Of a stretch of 64,000 bases of DNA, positions 9,243 through 18,549 are shown one piece after another. Every line of letters begins with the position of its first letter. The stretch's first letter is position 1. The DNA is taken from assembly GCA_964408025.1 (NCBI GenBank), contig CAYOXX010000003.1, forward strand, positions 40,051 to 104,050, written 5' to 3'. The notes under the pieces were generated by a model, which did not search any database, had not been told where the DNA came from, and saw only the letters and a program-made list of their open reading frames with translations. The DNA comes from CAYOXX01 sp964408025. GTDB lineage: Bacteria; Acidobacteriota; DATKUA01. Position numbers and translations under genes: made by a program.

Positions 9243-10544
9243 ATGAACATCCAGGGATTTCGGTATCTCAGTCTCGTTGGCTTATTGGCGCTTGCGCTTT
9301 TTTTCGTCCTGACGGGAATGTTTCTGCTGCCCACTACCAGGGCGCAACAGACAACCACTCGGCGGGAAGAACCGGCTGCACGAACCGTCAGATATCGGGC
9401 TAACGGGGCCCCTTTCCAAAAATGTCGCCTTCAGACTGAAGGTGCCGGCGTCGCGTCGTTGTCGATATCGATCGATGGCATGGAATGGAGAAGGGTTGAT
9501 TCGTTCGCAGGCTGCGATGCTGACGACGAAGTGTACATCGTTATCCAGGATGAGAATAATGATTCATGGATTCAATTTGGAGACGGGATAACCGGCGCGC
9601 GTCCTCCATCGGGCGCGGAAGTAACTTGTACATATAACTATGGTTCCGGTACCCGCGGCAATGTAGAACAAGAAACTGTGCGTCCGACGTTGCCGGTTAT
9701 CAGCGGCGTGGCTTTGAGGCGCCTGGCGGGTCAGCAGCAGGTCTGGTTTGACCGAGCCGGCCTGGAGTACGTCTACATTCCACCCGGGACCTTCTTGATG
9801 GGCTGCGTGCCTGGAGATGAATGGTGTGAAGATAATGAACTCCCTCGACATCAGGTTACAATCACCAGAGGATTTTGGATGGGCCGCACGGAAGTGACGG
9901 TGCGCGCCTACATGCAATTCTGCGAGGAGACCGGTCGCTCGATGCCGCCGGAACCGGTATACAGGAATAACAACCTCAATCCGGGTTGGGAATATCTCGA
10001 CCACCCGATGGTCAATGTGAGATGGCATGATGCCGTGGCCTATTGCGAGTGGGCAGGCGTGAGGTTACCGGCGGAGGCTGAGTGGGAATATGCGGCCCGC
10101 GGCGGCCACGAGGGACGGATCTACTTCTGGGGGAACGACAGGCTCCCGATAGTTGATGGCCTCAAGCAGGCAAATGTGCGCGATGAAACGCGCAGGCGAG
10201 CACACCTGGATCTGAGATGGAGGAGCGAATACTACTTTGAGGGATACGATGACGGTTATGATTATACCTCGCCCGTTGGTTTGTTTGCGGCCAACGGATT
10301 TGGACTCTACGACACCGCCGGCAACGTATGGGAATGGTGTTCTGACTGGTATAACAGCAGCTATTACAGCACGCCCGATTCTCTTGTAGATCCCCAAGGT
10401 CCGTCGTCGGGCGAGAGCAATGTTCTACGCGGCGGATCTTGGCAAGTCGATCCAGGTCTCGTTCGCCTCTCTGTTCGAAGTTGGGAAAGGCCATATCTCG
10501 GCAACAGCAATATCGGCTTTCGATGCGTCCGGGATGTGGATTAG
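9243..10544 (+). CDS. Secreted SUMF1/FGE-fold protein with baseplate-like N-terminal segment
   Basis: This is a 433-residue protein. Residues 1-35 are a signal peptide or N-terminal anchor. Residues 95-141 (QFGDGITGARPPSGAEV ... GSGTRGNV) resemble a segment seen in phage/contractile-tail baseplate J-type proteins. Residues 175-432 are a formylglycine-generating-enzyme-like C-type-lectin fold: YIPPGTFLMG, GFWMGRTEVTV, PMVNVRWHDAVAYCEWAG, RLPAEAEWEYAARGG, NVWEWCSDWY, VLRGGSW and GFRCVRD. The copper-site cysteines of true FGE, expected after RGGSW, are absent. It is therefore more likely a binding or structural SUMF1-like protein than a sulfatase activator. AGGAAA lies before the ATG. Confidence 0.8.
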   Translation: MNIQGFRYLSLVGLLALALFFVLTGMFLLPTTRAQQTTTRREEPAARTVRYRANGAPFQKCRLQTEGAGVASLSISIDGMEWRRVDSFAGCDADDEVYIVIQDENNDSWIQFGDGITGARPPSGAEVTCTYNYGSGTRGNVEQETVRPTLPVISGVALRRLAGQQQVWFDRAGLEYVYIPPGTFLMGCVPGDEWCEDNELPRHQVTITRGFWMGRTEVTVRAYMQFCEETGRSMPPEPVYRNNNLNPGWEYLDHPMVNVRWHDAVAYCEWAGVRLPAEAEWEYAARGGHEGRIYFWGNDRLPIVDGLKQANVRDETRRRAHLDLRWRSEYYFEGYDDGYDYTSPVGLFAANGFGLYDTAGNVWEWCSDWYNSSYYSTPDSLVDPQGPSSGESNVLRGGSWQVDPGLVRLSVRSWERPYLGNSNIGFRCVRDVD

Positions 10545-10749
10545 TGTTCCCATTAGTTAGAGCCAAGGGATCTAAGACCTATATATAACCGGGGTGGCCG
10601 GGTAGTCGTAGCTCTGTAAAAACCTTCCTCGTCCCCAGAATCAGAGAGAAGCGGAGAGTTCGATACGCTTTACCTGTGGGAATGTGTTACTCTTTCCGTC
10701 AACAAGGCATAATATGCGAATGCTTGTTTAGGTGCGAAGGAGGTTCGCC

Positions 10750-12078
10750 ATGTCCTCTGGTCAGCGGACGCCGGATAGCCAATCGTTCTCAGCACCCCTA
10801 GTCCTGTTTTGTACCCTTTGCGTGGCGGCTTTATCCGTCGCGCTTGCGCAGGCGCAGGATTGGAAGCAGATCAGCTCTACTGGACCTTCATCCCGCTATA
10901 TTCATGCCATGGCCTACGACAGCGGGCGCGGCGTAACGGTCCTCTTCGGAGGACGTGACGCTTACAACCTCTATTTGGACGATACCTGGGAGTGGGACGG
11001 TAGCGACTGGACATTAGTTAGTACTACGGGTCCTTCAACTCGCAGATTCCATGCCATGGCCTACGACAGCGCTCGCGGCGTAACGGTCCTCTTCGGAGGA
11101 ATGGACTATTCCAGCACTTTAGGCGATACCTGGGAGTGGGACGGCAGCGACTGGACATTAGTTAGTACTACGGGTCCTCCGGCTCGCAGATTCCATGCCA
11201 TGGCCTACGACAGCGCTCGCAACGTGACGGTACTCTTCGGAGGAAATAATATCGCCAACTATTTTGGCGATACCTGGGAGTGGGACGGCGGCAGTTGGAC
11301 CCAAGTAAGCTCCTCTGGTCCGTCTGCACGCCAATCTAGTGCAATGTCCTACGACAGCGCGCGCGGCGTGACAGTCCTATTCGGAGGACGTGACGCTTAC
11401 GGCAGCTATTTAGGCGACACCTGGGAGTGGGACGGCAGTAGTTGGACCCAGGTTAGTACTTCTGGTCCGTCTGCACGCCAATATAGTGCAATGTCCTACG
11501 ACAGCGCGTGCGGCGTGACAGTCCTCTTCGGAGGAATGGACCATTCCAGCAAATTAGGCGATACTTGGGAGTGGGATGGCAGTAGTTGGACTCAGGTCAG
11601 CTCCTCGGGGCCATTAGCTCGCGCTTGGCATGATATGGCCTATGACAGCACGCGCGGCGTGACGGTCCTCTTCGGAGGGCATGACGGTTCCAGCTATTTA
11701 GGCGACACCTGGGAATATAGTAGGCCGGCTTTCGACCTGAAAGCGATTTTCAAGAGGGCTTCTCCGAGAGCCGTAAGGATAAGCGGACGTCTGAAGCTGA
11801 TCGCCAGGGCTAAGAACATCAGCGAGGATAGCTCCCTCCCCACAACAGTCTATTTCCATCTGTCAACCGACAGGACTCTCGACGAGTCCGACATTCTGCT
11901 GGGCGGAAAGGTCATACCGGCCTTAGCGCCCGGGAAAAATAAAAAGGTAAAGATGAAATTCACAGTGCCCGCGATCGTTAATCCCGGTTTCTACTACGTG
12001 ATCGTCGAGATTGTGGCACCGGACGCTAACCCGCGCAACAACGTCAGGGCCAGCAAATACACGATCGAGGTCTACTAA
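10750..12078 (+). CDS. Secreted kelch-repeat protein with C-terminal CARDB domain
   Basis: This is a 442-residue exported protein. The signal peptide ends near residue 36 (ALAQAQ). Residues 38-323 are six kelch-type units with the pattern GPSxR...AMAYDSARGVTVLFGG...LGDTWEWDG and a period of 48-49 residues. Six blades would form a beta-propeller. Residues 328-442 are an Ig-like CARDB domain (FHLSTDRTLDESDILLGG). The units are also very similar at DNA level, suggesting recent amplification. AAGGAGG at 10737-10743 fixes the start at ATG 10750 rather than the upstream GTG 10732. A surface adhesion or binding role is an inference. Confidence 0.82.
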   Translation: MSSGQRTPDSQSFSAPLVLFCTLCVAALSVALAQAQDWKQISSTGPSSRYIHAMAYDSGRGVTVLFGGRDAYNLYLDDTWEWDGSDWTLVSTTGPSTRRFHAMAYDSARGVTVLFGGMDYSSTLGDTWEWDGSDWTLVSTTGPPARRFHAMAYDSARNVTVLFGGNNIANYFGDTWEWDGGSWTQVSSSGPSARQSSAMSYDSARGVTVLFGGRDAYGSYLGDTWEWDGSSWTQVSTSGPSARQYSAMSYDSACGVTVLFGGMDHSSKLGDTWEWDGSSWTQVSSSGPLARAWHDMAYDSTRGVTVLFGGHDGSSYLGDTWEYSRPAFDLKAIFKRASPRAVRISGRLKLIARAKNISEDSSLPTTVYFHLSTDRTLDESDILLGGKVIPALAPGKNKKVKMKFTVPAIVNPGFYYVIVEIVAPDANPRNNVRASKYTIEVY

Positions 12079-12610
12079 CTCGGACAGAGACAAAGCAAGC
12101 TTTTGAAGAGACGGGACGCAATAAGCGGCGCCAAGGAAAGCAACTAAGAATGTCAGCTTTCCTGCTCCCGAAGAGTTTAGTGAGGTATGCCCTCCTACGT
12201 CGCCGCGTCTGAGGCGAGGCAAGTGTTCACTGGCTCGAATCAGTGTTATTCGCGGCAGCTCTTGGCTTTACCCACCGAGGAACATTCGAGTATCCAACCA
12301 TTGCGAGTTCACTCCAGGCATCATTAACCACAGCTTGGATTTCCGTTGTATCCGTGACGCGGAGTAGTGTTCCCATCGGCCAGGGCCGCGCGCCGATGGA
12401 GTAAAACAATAGTGAAGAAGCCCCACTGTAAAAGTCCATTGACTTCTGGATGGCATCGTAATACTGCCTCTGAACTGTGAAAAGTGGGGGCTATGTGGGG
12501 GCAAAATGTAGTTCTATAGAGGCTTACGGTATTTCTGGTTCACGCTTACTATTTGTAACTTGTTGATTTATAAGGGCGAAGGCTAAGAGGCACATGTTTC
12601 TAGCGAGGGA
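12079..12610. other. Intergenic region with a short degenerate reading frame
   Basis: No convincing gene. On the minus strand a 70-codon frame (12227-12439) encodes GTLLRVTDTTEIQAVVNDAW, faintly like the core of RlpA/double-psi-barrel proteins. It is open but without a start for about 15 further codons upstream. It may be the remnant of a decayed gene. No RNA gene was seen. Confidence 0.35.
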
Positions 12611-12879
12611 TTAAGATATATTCCTTAGTCTTCTCAATCTACAAAAGTGTCTCTTAGCGAAAGCCCGCCCTGAGCCTGCCTTGAGATATTTTTCGAAACA
12701 AGATGCCTTGGAATCGTCTCAAAGCATATTGACAAGACAAGACTCCACGGACGAGATTTTGCTGTATGATAGGATTTTCCGGCGTTGTGTTCCTTCAGGC
12801 GTCTTTCAGTGTTTGATGTAAGTCCGATATACTTTTTGCTTGGATTAGATTCGCTCTTTATTATATAAACATACTTCAA
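12611..12879 (-). pseudogene. GIY-YIG endonuclease-domain protein, frameshifted
   Basis: The first 56 or so codons read KYVYIIKSESNPSKKYIGLTSN and NAGKSYHTAKSRPW, a small single-domain GIY-YIG nuclease (UvrC-N type). After FETIP the frame ends in an unrelated tail stopping at 12634. Shifting by one base restores the conserved family ending FEKYLKAGSGRAFAKRHF and gives a stop at 12611. One base is thus missing, either a real mutation or a sequencing error. The start is TTG 12877-12879, preceded by GAAGGAGGG. The gene lies directly downstream of tRNA-Ala and a long inverted repeat on the same strand. Confidence 0.82.
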
Positions 12880-12910
12880 TAAAGCCCTCCTTCGCTAAAG
12901 CTCCGGCGGG

Positions 12911-12961
12911 CACCAGCCTTCGCCAAGAGCTCGGCTTGCCAGCCGAAGCCTTGGCGAAGGC

Positions 12962-12966
<5 letters not shown>
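12911..12966. repeat. 17-bp perfect inverted repeat at the 3' end of tRNA-Ala
   Basis: CACCAGCCTTCGCCAAG (12911-12927) and its exact complement (12950-12966) flank an inner hairpin CGGCT/AGCCG. The outer arm includes the tRNA CCA end. A transcript leaving the tRNA would fold into a strong stem, possibly a processing or termination signal, before the GIY-YIG gene. Confidence 0.85.
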
Positions 12967-13037
<71 letters not shown>

Positions 13038-13175
13038 ACGCGGTCGCGAATTGTAGCTGGCCTCTTTCGGGCTGTCAACCGCCCTGGAGTAGTGTGGCAC
13101 GCGCCGCGGTTGGTGATGTTCACGCCGCCTGTTGTCGGAGCGTTAGCAGGAGGACCGACATTCCTATCGACCGTG

Positions 13176-13205
13176 TTTACCCGCTGCGCCTCGGTCTGCT
13201 ACAAT
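13176..13205 (+). promoter_or_regulatory. Possible sigma70-type promoter for dop
   Basis: TTTACC (13176-13181) and TACAAT (13200-13205) are separated by 18 bases, about 50 bases before the dop start. The match is moderate. Confidence 0.45.
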
Positions 13206-13254
13206 TGAGGCGCCCCGCGCGGCGTGCCCGCGCGGATTTCCGGGCGGTAGGAGT

Positions 13255-14769
13255 ATGTCGATTCCGAAGATCTGCGGTTTGGAGCAGGAGTACGCCATCT
13301 TCGCCCGCGGCGTCCCCAACTTCGACCCGATCCACGCCTCCTACCTGGTGGTAAACAGCATCGACCGCGCCGCCGACACCATCTGGGACTACGCCGAGGA
13401 GACCCCCTTCGTCGACGCCCGCGGCTTCTGCTACGACGATGCGGTGATGCAGATCAGCAGCGCCGAGAACCTCAAGATCAACAACCTGCTGACCAACGGC
13501 GCCCGCTTCTACGTCGACCACGCCCACCCGGAGTTCTCGACCGCCGAGTGCCTCGGCGTCCTCGACCTGATCGCCTTCGACCGCGCCGGCGAGCGGATAC
13601 TGAACGTGGCGCGCGAGCGGGCCAGCAGCCAGCTCGGGCGGGGCCAGGAGATCCTGATCGTCAAGAACAACTCCGACCACATGGGCAACTCCTACGGCTG
13701 CCACGAGAACTACCTGGTGACGGCGGACCTCTACCAGCGCCTCTTCGCGGAAGCGGACGCCGTCCCGCAGCCGACCTTCAGCGTCCTGATACCCTTCTTC
13801 GTCACCCGCCAGATACTATGCGGGGCGGGCAAGGTCGGCAGCGAGAACGGCACCGGGACGGTCGACTTCCAGATATCGCAGCGCAGCGACTTCTTCGAGA
13901 TCACACTGGGCGCCAACACCACCGCCAACCGCCCGATCGTCAACACCCGCGACGAGCCACACGCCGACCGCACGCGCTTCCGGCGCCTGCACGTCATCGT
14001 CGGCGACGCCAACATGTGCGAGGTGGCCAGCCTGCTCAAGATCGGGACGACGCGCCTGGTGCTCCAGATGCTCGAGGACGATGCGGTCCCGCTCGACTTC
14101 GCCCTCGAGAACCCGGTCAAGGCGATCGTCGATGTCAGCCACGACCCCTCGCTGCGCACCACCGTTAGGCTCGACGGCGGGCGCGCGGTGCTGCCGCTGG
14201 AGGTACAGCGCGAGTTCCTGGCCGCCGCCGAGCAGTACTGCACCGCCCCGGAGCACGACACCGGCGAGAACCGCCTGGTGCTATCCCACTGGCGCCAGGC
14301 GCTGGACGGCCTCGAGCGCGACCCGATGGAGCTGGACGGGAGCCTCGACTGGGTAACCAAGTACCGCCTGCTGGAGCGGCGCATCCGCCGCAAGGGCCTC
14401 GGCTGGCGCCACCCGCGCGTGCGGCGCATGGACATCCTCTACCACGATATCCGCCCCGAAAAAGGGCTCTTCCGCATCCTGGAGAGCAAGGGCCGCATCC
14501 GCCGGGTGCTTGACGGCGAGGAGAGGGTGAAATACTTTGTCAACAACCCGCCAGAGGACACGCGGGCCTACTTCCGCAGCCACTGCCTGCGCAGGTTCGG
14601 CGAGTACGTTAGCGAGGCGAACTGGGACGTCCTCAGCTTCAACGTCGGCGACTCCGGGCGCACGCGCGTGCAGCTGCCCGATCCGGCCAAGGGGACGCGG
14701 GAGCAGGTGGAGAGGCTGCTTGAGGAGTCAGCGGGAATAGAACAGTTTCTGGCCAACCTGCAATCCTGA
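13255..14769 (+). CDS. dop: Pup deamidase/depupylase
   Basis: This is a 504-residue carboxylate-amine ligase-fold enzyme that removes Pup from substrates and, where Pup ends in Gln, deamidates it. The N-terminal GLEQEYAIF carries the nucleotide/metal-binding glutamates (Glu10, Glu12). NGARFYVDHAHPEFSTAEC has Asp88, equivalent to the catalytic aspartate, and SYGCHENYL is the conserved mid-domain signature. The long loop between residues 35 and 80 is typical of Dop rather than PafA. It heads the pup-prcBA group. AGGAG is only one base from the ATG, but no later start keeps the conserved N-terminus. Confidence 0.93.
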   Translation: MSIPKICGLEQEYAIFARGVPNFDPIHASYLVVNSIDRAADTIWDYAEETPFVDARGFCYDDAVMQISSAENLKINNLLTNGARFYVDHAHPEFSTAECLGVLDLIAFDRAGERILNVARERASSQLGRGQEILIVKNNSDHMGNSYGCHENYLVTADLYQRLFAEADAVPQPTFSVLIPFFVTRQILCGAGKVGSENGTGTVDFQISQRSDFFEITLGANTTANRPIVNTRDEPHADRTRFRRLHVIVGDANMCEVASLLKIGTTRLVLQMLEDDAVPLDFALENPVKAIVDVSHDPSLRTTVRLDGGRAVLPLEVQREFLAAAEQYCTAPEHDTGENRLVLSHWRQALDGLERDPMELDGSLDWVTKYRLLERRIRRKGLGWRHPRVRRMDILYHDIRPEKGLFRILESKGRIRRVLDGEERVKYFVNNPPEDTRAYFRSHCLRRFGEYVSEANWDVLSFNVGDSGRTRVQLPDPAKGTREQVERLLEESAGIEQFLANLQS

Positions 14770-14917
14770 CGACTAGCCCGCACATTGCACAAGGTTTGGC
14801 CGGCATTGGGATTAAGTGATTGATATGCAAATCTGTCCAGCGTCCTTTCCATGGGATTCCGCCGGACGGCTGAATCTTATGCAATATGCAGGCTAAACCT
14901 ATCGAGAGCGTGGCGAG

Positions 14918-15133
14918 ATGAGCAAGGAACGCAAGAAGAGGAAACCGAAGAGCCGGCAGGACGCGCAGCCCGAGGAACGGGCGAGCGATGTCGAGGAGGC
15001 CGGCGAGGAGCTCGAGGAGCGCCTCGACGAGCTGGACGAGCTGATCGACGAGGCCCTCGGCGAGGACGAGGAGCACGCCGAGGAGCAGGCGCAGCAGTTC
15101 GTCGACGGCTTCAAGCAGGAAGGGGGAGAGTGA
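14918..15133 (+). CDS. pup: Prokaryotic ubiquitin-like protein Pup
   Basis: This is a 71-residue, strongly acidic, probably disordered protein with a coiled-coil-prone centre (EELEERLDELDELIDEALGE). It ends FVDGFKQEGGE. The C-terminal Gly-Gly-Glu is ready for isopeptide attachment by PafA without deamidation, unlike mycobacterial Pup, which ends in Gln. Its stop codon overlaps the prcB start (TGATG). It tags proteins for the 20S proteasome encoded by the next two genes. Confidence 0.95.
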   Translation: MSKERKKRKPKSRQDAQPEERASDVEEAGEELEERLDELDELIDEALGEDEEHAEEQAQQFVDGFKQEGGE

Positions 15134-15864
15134 TGCCGATGATCCTCAGCCACAGCGACCCCAGCTTCCTTAGCCTGCTCAGGAGGCACTACCCGGAGCT
15201 GGTGCCGCGCATCGACGCCCTGCCCCCGGAGACCGCGCGGGCGGTGCGCGCTACCACCATTGTGGCGCTGACTTTCGGGGACGGCGTGATCATCGCCGCC
15301 GACCGCCGCGCCACGCTGGATGGCCACGTCGTCGTCAGCGATGACGTAGTCAAGGTCTTCAAGACTGACGAGCACAGCGCCATCGCCATCGCCGGCACCT
15401 TCGGGCCGGCGGTCAAGATGGCCAAGCTCTTCAAGACCGAGCTCGAGCACTACGAGAAGGTCGAGGGGATCGCGCTCTCGCTGGAGGGCCGGGCCAACAA
15501 GCTCAGCCAGATGATCGAACTCAACTTCCCTGCCGCCGTCCAGGGCCTGCCGGTGATGCCCCTCTACGCCGGCTTCGACACCGCGCAGGGCCGGGGCGTC
15601 ATCTACGAGTACGACATCACCGGCGGCACCTTCGTCAAGCCCAAGACCGAGCCCTACGCCGCCAGCGGCAGCGGCGGCGAGCGCGCCCGCTCCACCTTCG
15701 AGCACTTCTACCGCTCCGGTTCGAACCGCAGCGAGGCGCGTAAGCTGGTTGTCCGCGCACTCGACTTCGCCGCCGAGAAGGACATGGCCACCGGCGGCAA
15801 GAACTACATCATCCTGGCTATCGCCGCCGACGGCGTCCGCGACATCTCCACGGGGGAGGAATGA
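15133..15864 (+). CDS. prcB: 20S proteasome beta subunit
   Basis: This is a 243-residue Ntn-hydrolase subunit. About 40 residues of propeptide precede the predicted mature N-terminus at Thr41 (RA|TTIVALTFGDGVIIAADRRAT), which is the catalytic nucleophile. The Asp/Arg/Lys environment (AADRRAT and later SDDVVKVF) is as in bacterial PrcB. ATG 15133 overlaps the pup stop and has GGGGAG upstream. A longer in-frame extension to 14851 runs through pup and is not a real start. It assembles with PrcA into the core particle. Confidence 0.95.
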   Translation: MPMILSHSDPSFLSLLRRHYPELVPRIDALPPETARAVRATTIVALTFGDGVIIAADRRATLDGHVVVSDDVVKVFKTDEHSAIAIAGTFGPAVKMAKLFKTELEHYEKVEGIALSLEGRANKLSQMIELNFPAAVQGLPVMPLYAGFDTAQGRGVIYEYDITGGTFVKPKTEPYAASGSGGERARSTFEHFYRSGSNRSEARKLVVRALDFAAEKDMATGGKNYIILAIAADGVRDISTGEE

Positions 15865-15866
15865 CA

Positions 15867-16583
15867 ATGCTCGACCTCAGCAACTTCATCAGCCCCAAAG
15901 AGCAGCTCAGGATGAAGCAGGAGGTGGTTGAGGATACACTCGCCCTGGCCTACCCGATCGCCGCCCTCGAGTACGCCGAGGGCATCCTCATCTTCGCCGA
16001 GAATCCCAGCATCAGCCTGCAGAAGACCTCGGAGCTCTACGACCGCATAGCTTTCGCCGGCACCGGCGTCTTCAACGACTACGAGCGCCTGCGCAAGGCC
16101 GGCGTGCAGCTGGCCGACGTCAAGGGCTTCCAATACAGCCGAGCCGACGTCAAGGCCCGCTCCATCGCCTCCGAGTACTCGACGGTCCTGGGCGACATCT
16201 TCACGCGACAACAGGTCCCGTTGGAAGTCGAGATACTTGTGGCTGAGATAGGCGACGCCCCGGCCGACAACCGCATGTACTTCATCCCCTTCAGCGGCGG
16301 ACTCATAGAGGAGCAGGGGCTCTCGGTCGTCGGCGACTACGTCACCGAGGAAGGCGAGATCCGCAAGGGGCGCATCCGCCAGCTCCTCAAGCAGGCCGAC
16401 CCGCCGCCCGACATCTCGCTCGCCGACGGCGCCGCCCTCTGCCGCAGCGCCATCGGCCAGGTGCGCAACCAGGGCGACCTGCCGGCCGACCACATCGAGC
16501 TGGTGGTGCTGGACCGCTCCGTCGATGCAGAGCGCAAGTTCCGCCGCCTGGGCAAGGAAGAGATCACGGCACTGCTCGGCTGA
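15867..16583 (+). CDS. prcA: 20S proteasome alpha subunit
   Basis: This is a 238-residue proteasome alpha-type protein that forms the outer rings and the gate of the core particle. The N-terminal SPKEQLRMKQEVV and VEDTLALAYPIAALEYAEGILIFAENPS strands are typical of PrcA. It has no catalytic Thr. GGAGG at 15854-15858 favours ATG 15867 over ATG 15861. It begins two bases after the prcB stop. A strong hairpin follows at 16620-16660. Confidence 0.92.
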   Translation: MLDLSNFISPKEQLRMKQEVVEDTLALAYPIAALEYAEGILIFAENPSISLQKTSELYDRIAFAGTGVFNDYERLRKAGVQLADVKGFQYSRADVKARSIASEYSTVLGDIFTRQQVPLEVEILVAEIGDAPADNRMYFIPFSGGLIEEQGLSVVGDYVTEEGEIRKGRIRQLLKQADPPPDISLADGAALCRSAIGQVRNQGDLPADHIELVVLDRSVDAERKFRRLGKEEITALLG

Positions 16584-16619
16584 CCGCCGCGGCCGCCCCT
16601 AGCCCGCATATCCCGCACT

Positions 16620-16660
16620 CGACCCGCCGCCCCGGAGCTCAGCTTCGAGGCGGCGGGTCG
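16620..16660. terminator. Strong hairpin between prcA and pafA
   Basis: A perfect 12-bp inverted repeat (CGACCCGCCGCC ... GGCGGCGGGTCG) with a 17-base loop. There is no T tract, so it may be a Rho-type or attenuating structure rather than a classic intrinsic terminator. Confidence 0.5.
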
Positions 16661-16690
16661 GCGCAAACCCCGGCATGTCAACGTTTAATG

Positions 16691-16699
16691 TGGTATAAT
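16691..16699 (+). promoter_or_regulatory. Extended -10 promoter for pafA
   Basis: TGGTATAAT is a perfect -10 box with the TGn extension, about 130 bases upstream of pafA. No good -35 is visible. It implies pafA and the genes after it can be transcribed apart from prcBA. Confidence 0.5.
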
Positions 16700-16830
16700 C
16701 AAAAAATCGAGCCTCGGGGAAGGGGGGGTGTGTTCACCTGCCTCTCGCCAGGGAGCAGGGCGGACCGGCGCGGCCGGAACGCCTGGCCTGATCCCTACCG
16801 GCCCCGGCAACCGGGCTCGTCGGAAAAACC

Positions 16831-18549
16831 ATGCGAAGCCGAATCGTCGGACTTGAAACCGAGTACGCGCTGCTGCACTACCCGGAGCGCTCGCGGCACC
16901 AGAAGCCGTTGAGCGGCACCGAGATCTTCGAGCTCATGAACGGCGTCATGGACGAGGCGGGCGTCGTGCGCCTCTACGAGGAGAAGTTCTACCCGGAAAC
17001 CTCCGGCGAGCCGTTCGCCAACCTCGAGAGCCGCCGCCGCTACTCGATGAAGAAGAACCGCATGTTCCTTTCCAACGGCGCCCGCTTCTACCTCGACACC
17101 GGCGACCACCCCGAGTACGCCACCCCCGAGTGCCGCTCGGCCAAGCAGGTGCTCGCCTACGACAAGGCTGGCGAGCGGCTCGTCGAGGACCTGGGCATCC
17201 GCACCGAGCGGCGCCTGGCCGCGGACGGCAATCCCGGGCGTGTGCTGATCTGCAAGAACAACATCGACGTGCGCGGCAACACCTACGGCTGCCACGAGAA
17301 CTACCTGATCCCGCGCCGCGCCGCCCGCCACAGCGAAGGCTCGTACTTCAAGCTGGTGATCCGCGGCCTCATCCCCTTCCTCGTCACCCGCCAGATATTC
17401 TGCGGCGGCGGCAAGGTGATCGCCGGCAACAAGCTAGCCTACCAGATCAGCCAGCGGGCCGACTTTATCGACTCCGAGCTCAGCAGCGACACCACCTTCC
17501 GCCGCGGCATCGTCAACAGCCGCGACGAGCCCCTGGGCAAGATCGACAAGTACCGCCGGCTCCACATCCTGGTCGGCGATTCCAACCTCAGCGAACTCTG
17601 CACGCTGCTCAAGACCGGCAGCGCGATGCTCGTCCTGCGCCTCATCGAGGAGCAGGGGATCGGCGACGGGCCGGCCATCGAGGACCCGATTCTGGCCCTG
17701 CGGGAGATCTCCCAAGACCCGTCGTGCCGCATCAAGGTAAAGCTCGTGGACGGCTCCTACGCCAGCCCGATCGAGGTGCAGCGTTACTACCTCCAGCGTG
17801 TGCGGGCCCACCTCGAGGCCGAGGGCGCGCTCGGCGAGCGCGAGACCTCCATGATCCTCGGGCACTGGGAGCGGGTGCTGGGCAAGCTGGAGAGCGATGC
17901 CGCGAGCCTGGGCCGGGAGATCGACTGGATCTCCAAGCGGCTGGTGATCGACCGCTTCCTCGGGCGGCACGGCGTCGCCCTCGGCGAGCTGAACAAGTGG
18001 GTCTACCTGATCAAGAGGATCAAGAGCCTGCGCCTCGAGGAGTCGATCTTCTTCCAGCATCGCAACAACCCCGATTTCGACGTCATGGAGTTCGTCAAGA
18101 GCCGCGTCAGCCAGAGCGACTTCATCGAGATCAGGCGGCACATCCGCTACAGCGAGATCGAGTTCGACGACTACTTCCGCATGCACGGCATCTACCACCA
18201 GCTGCTCAAGATCGACATCGTCTTCCACGACATCCGCCGCGACCGCGGCCTCTACTACCGGATGCGCGACCGCGGCCTGGCGGCCGGCCTCGGCCTGGCC
18301 GATTTCGAGGCGGCCGTCGAGCGCGCGCGCAGCGAGCCGCCCCGCAACACCCGCGCCAGGATACGCGGCGAGTTCGTCAAGCTGCTCGCCGAGTCGCGGA
18401 TCAAGGGCGCCGTGAACTGGGATAGCATCTCGGTTCACGACGTGAAGCTTCGCAAGATTAACTTGCTGAGCCCCTTCAGCAGCTCCCACAAAGGCGCCCG
18501 GGAGCTGTTCGGGGAGATCGAGGCGCTTGCGCGCCTGGGAGGAAAGTGA
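16831..18549 (+). CDS. pafA: Pup-protein ligase PafA
   Basis: This is a 572-residue glutamine-synthetase-fold ligase that joins the Pup C-terminal Glu to substrate lysines using ATP. GLETEYALL (Glu9, Glu11) is the nucleotide/metal motif. NGARFYLDTGDHPEYATPEC contains Asp89, matching the catalytic aspartate, followed by NTYGCHENYL. It is about 100 residues longer than actinobacterial PafA. The extra length includes roughly 20-25 residues before Asp89 and a longer C-terminal part. It is related to Dop in the same cluster. Its stop overlaps the next gene (TGATG). Confidence 0.92.
   Translation: MRSRIVGLETEYALLHYPERSRHQKPLSGTEIFELMNGVMDEAGVVRLYEEKFYPETSGEPFANLESRRRYSMKKNRMFLSNGARFYLDTGDHPEYATPECRSAKQVLAYDKAGERLVEDLGIRTERRLAADGNPGRVLICKNNIDVRGNTYGCHENYLIPRRAARHSEGSYFKLVIRGLIPFLVTRQIFCGGGKVIAGNKLAYQISQRADFIDSELSSDTTFRRGIVNSRDEPLGKIDKYRRLHILVGDSNLSELCTLLKTGSAMLVLRLIEEQGIGDGPAIEDPILALREISQDPSCRIKVKLVDGSYASPIEVQRYYLQRVRAHLEAEGALGERETSMILGHWERVLGKLESDAASLGREIDWISKRLVIDRFLGRHGVALGELNKWVYLIKRIKSLRLEESIFFQHRNNPDFDVMEFVKSRVSQSDFIEIRRHIRYSEIEFDDYFRMHGIYHQLLKIDIVFHDIRRDRGLYYRMRDRGLAAGLGLADFEAAVERARSEPPRNTRARIRGEFVKLLAESRIKGAVNWDSISVHDVKLRKINLLSPFSSSHKGARELFGEIEALARLGGK

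Noticed and set aside
9243..10544. True formylglycine-generating enzyme
   Set aside because: The active-site cysteines after RGGSW are missing and no sulfatase gene is nearby.
10732..10749. Upstream GTG start for the kelch gene
   Set aside because: It lies before the AAGGAGG ribosome site that serves ATG 10750.
14851..15132. N-terminal extension of prcB
   Set aside because: The extension overlaps pup in another frame. The ATG at 15133 has a ribosome site and gives a normal propeptide.
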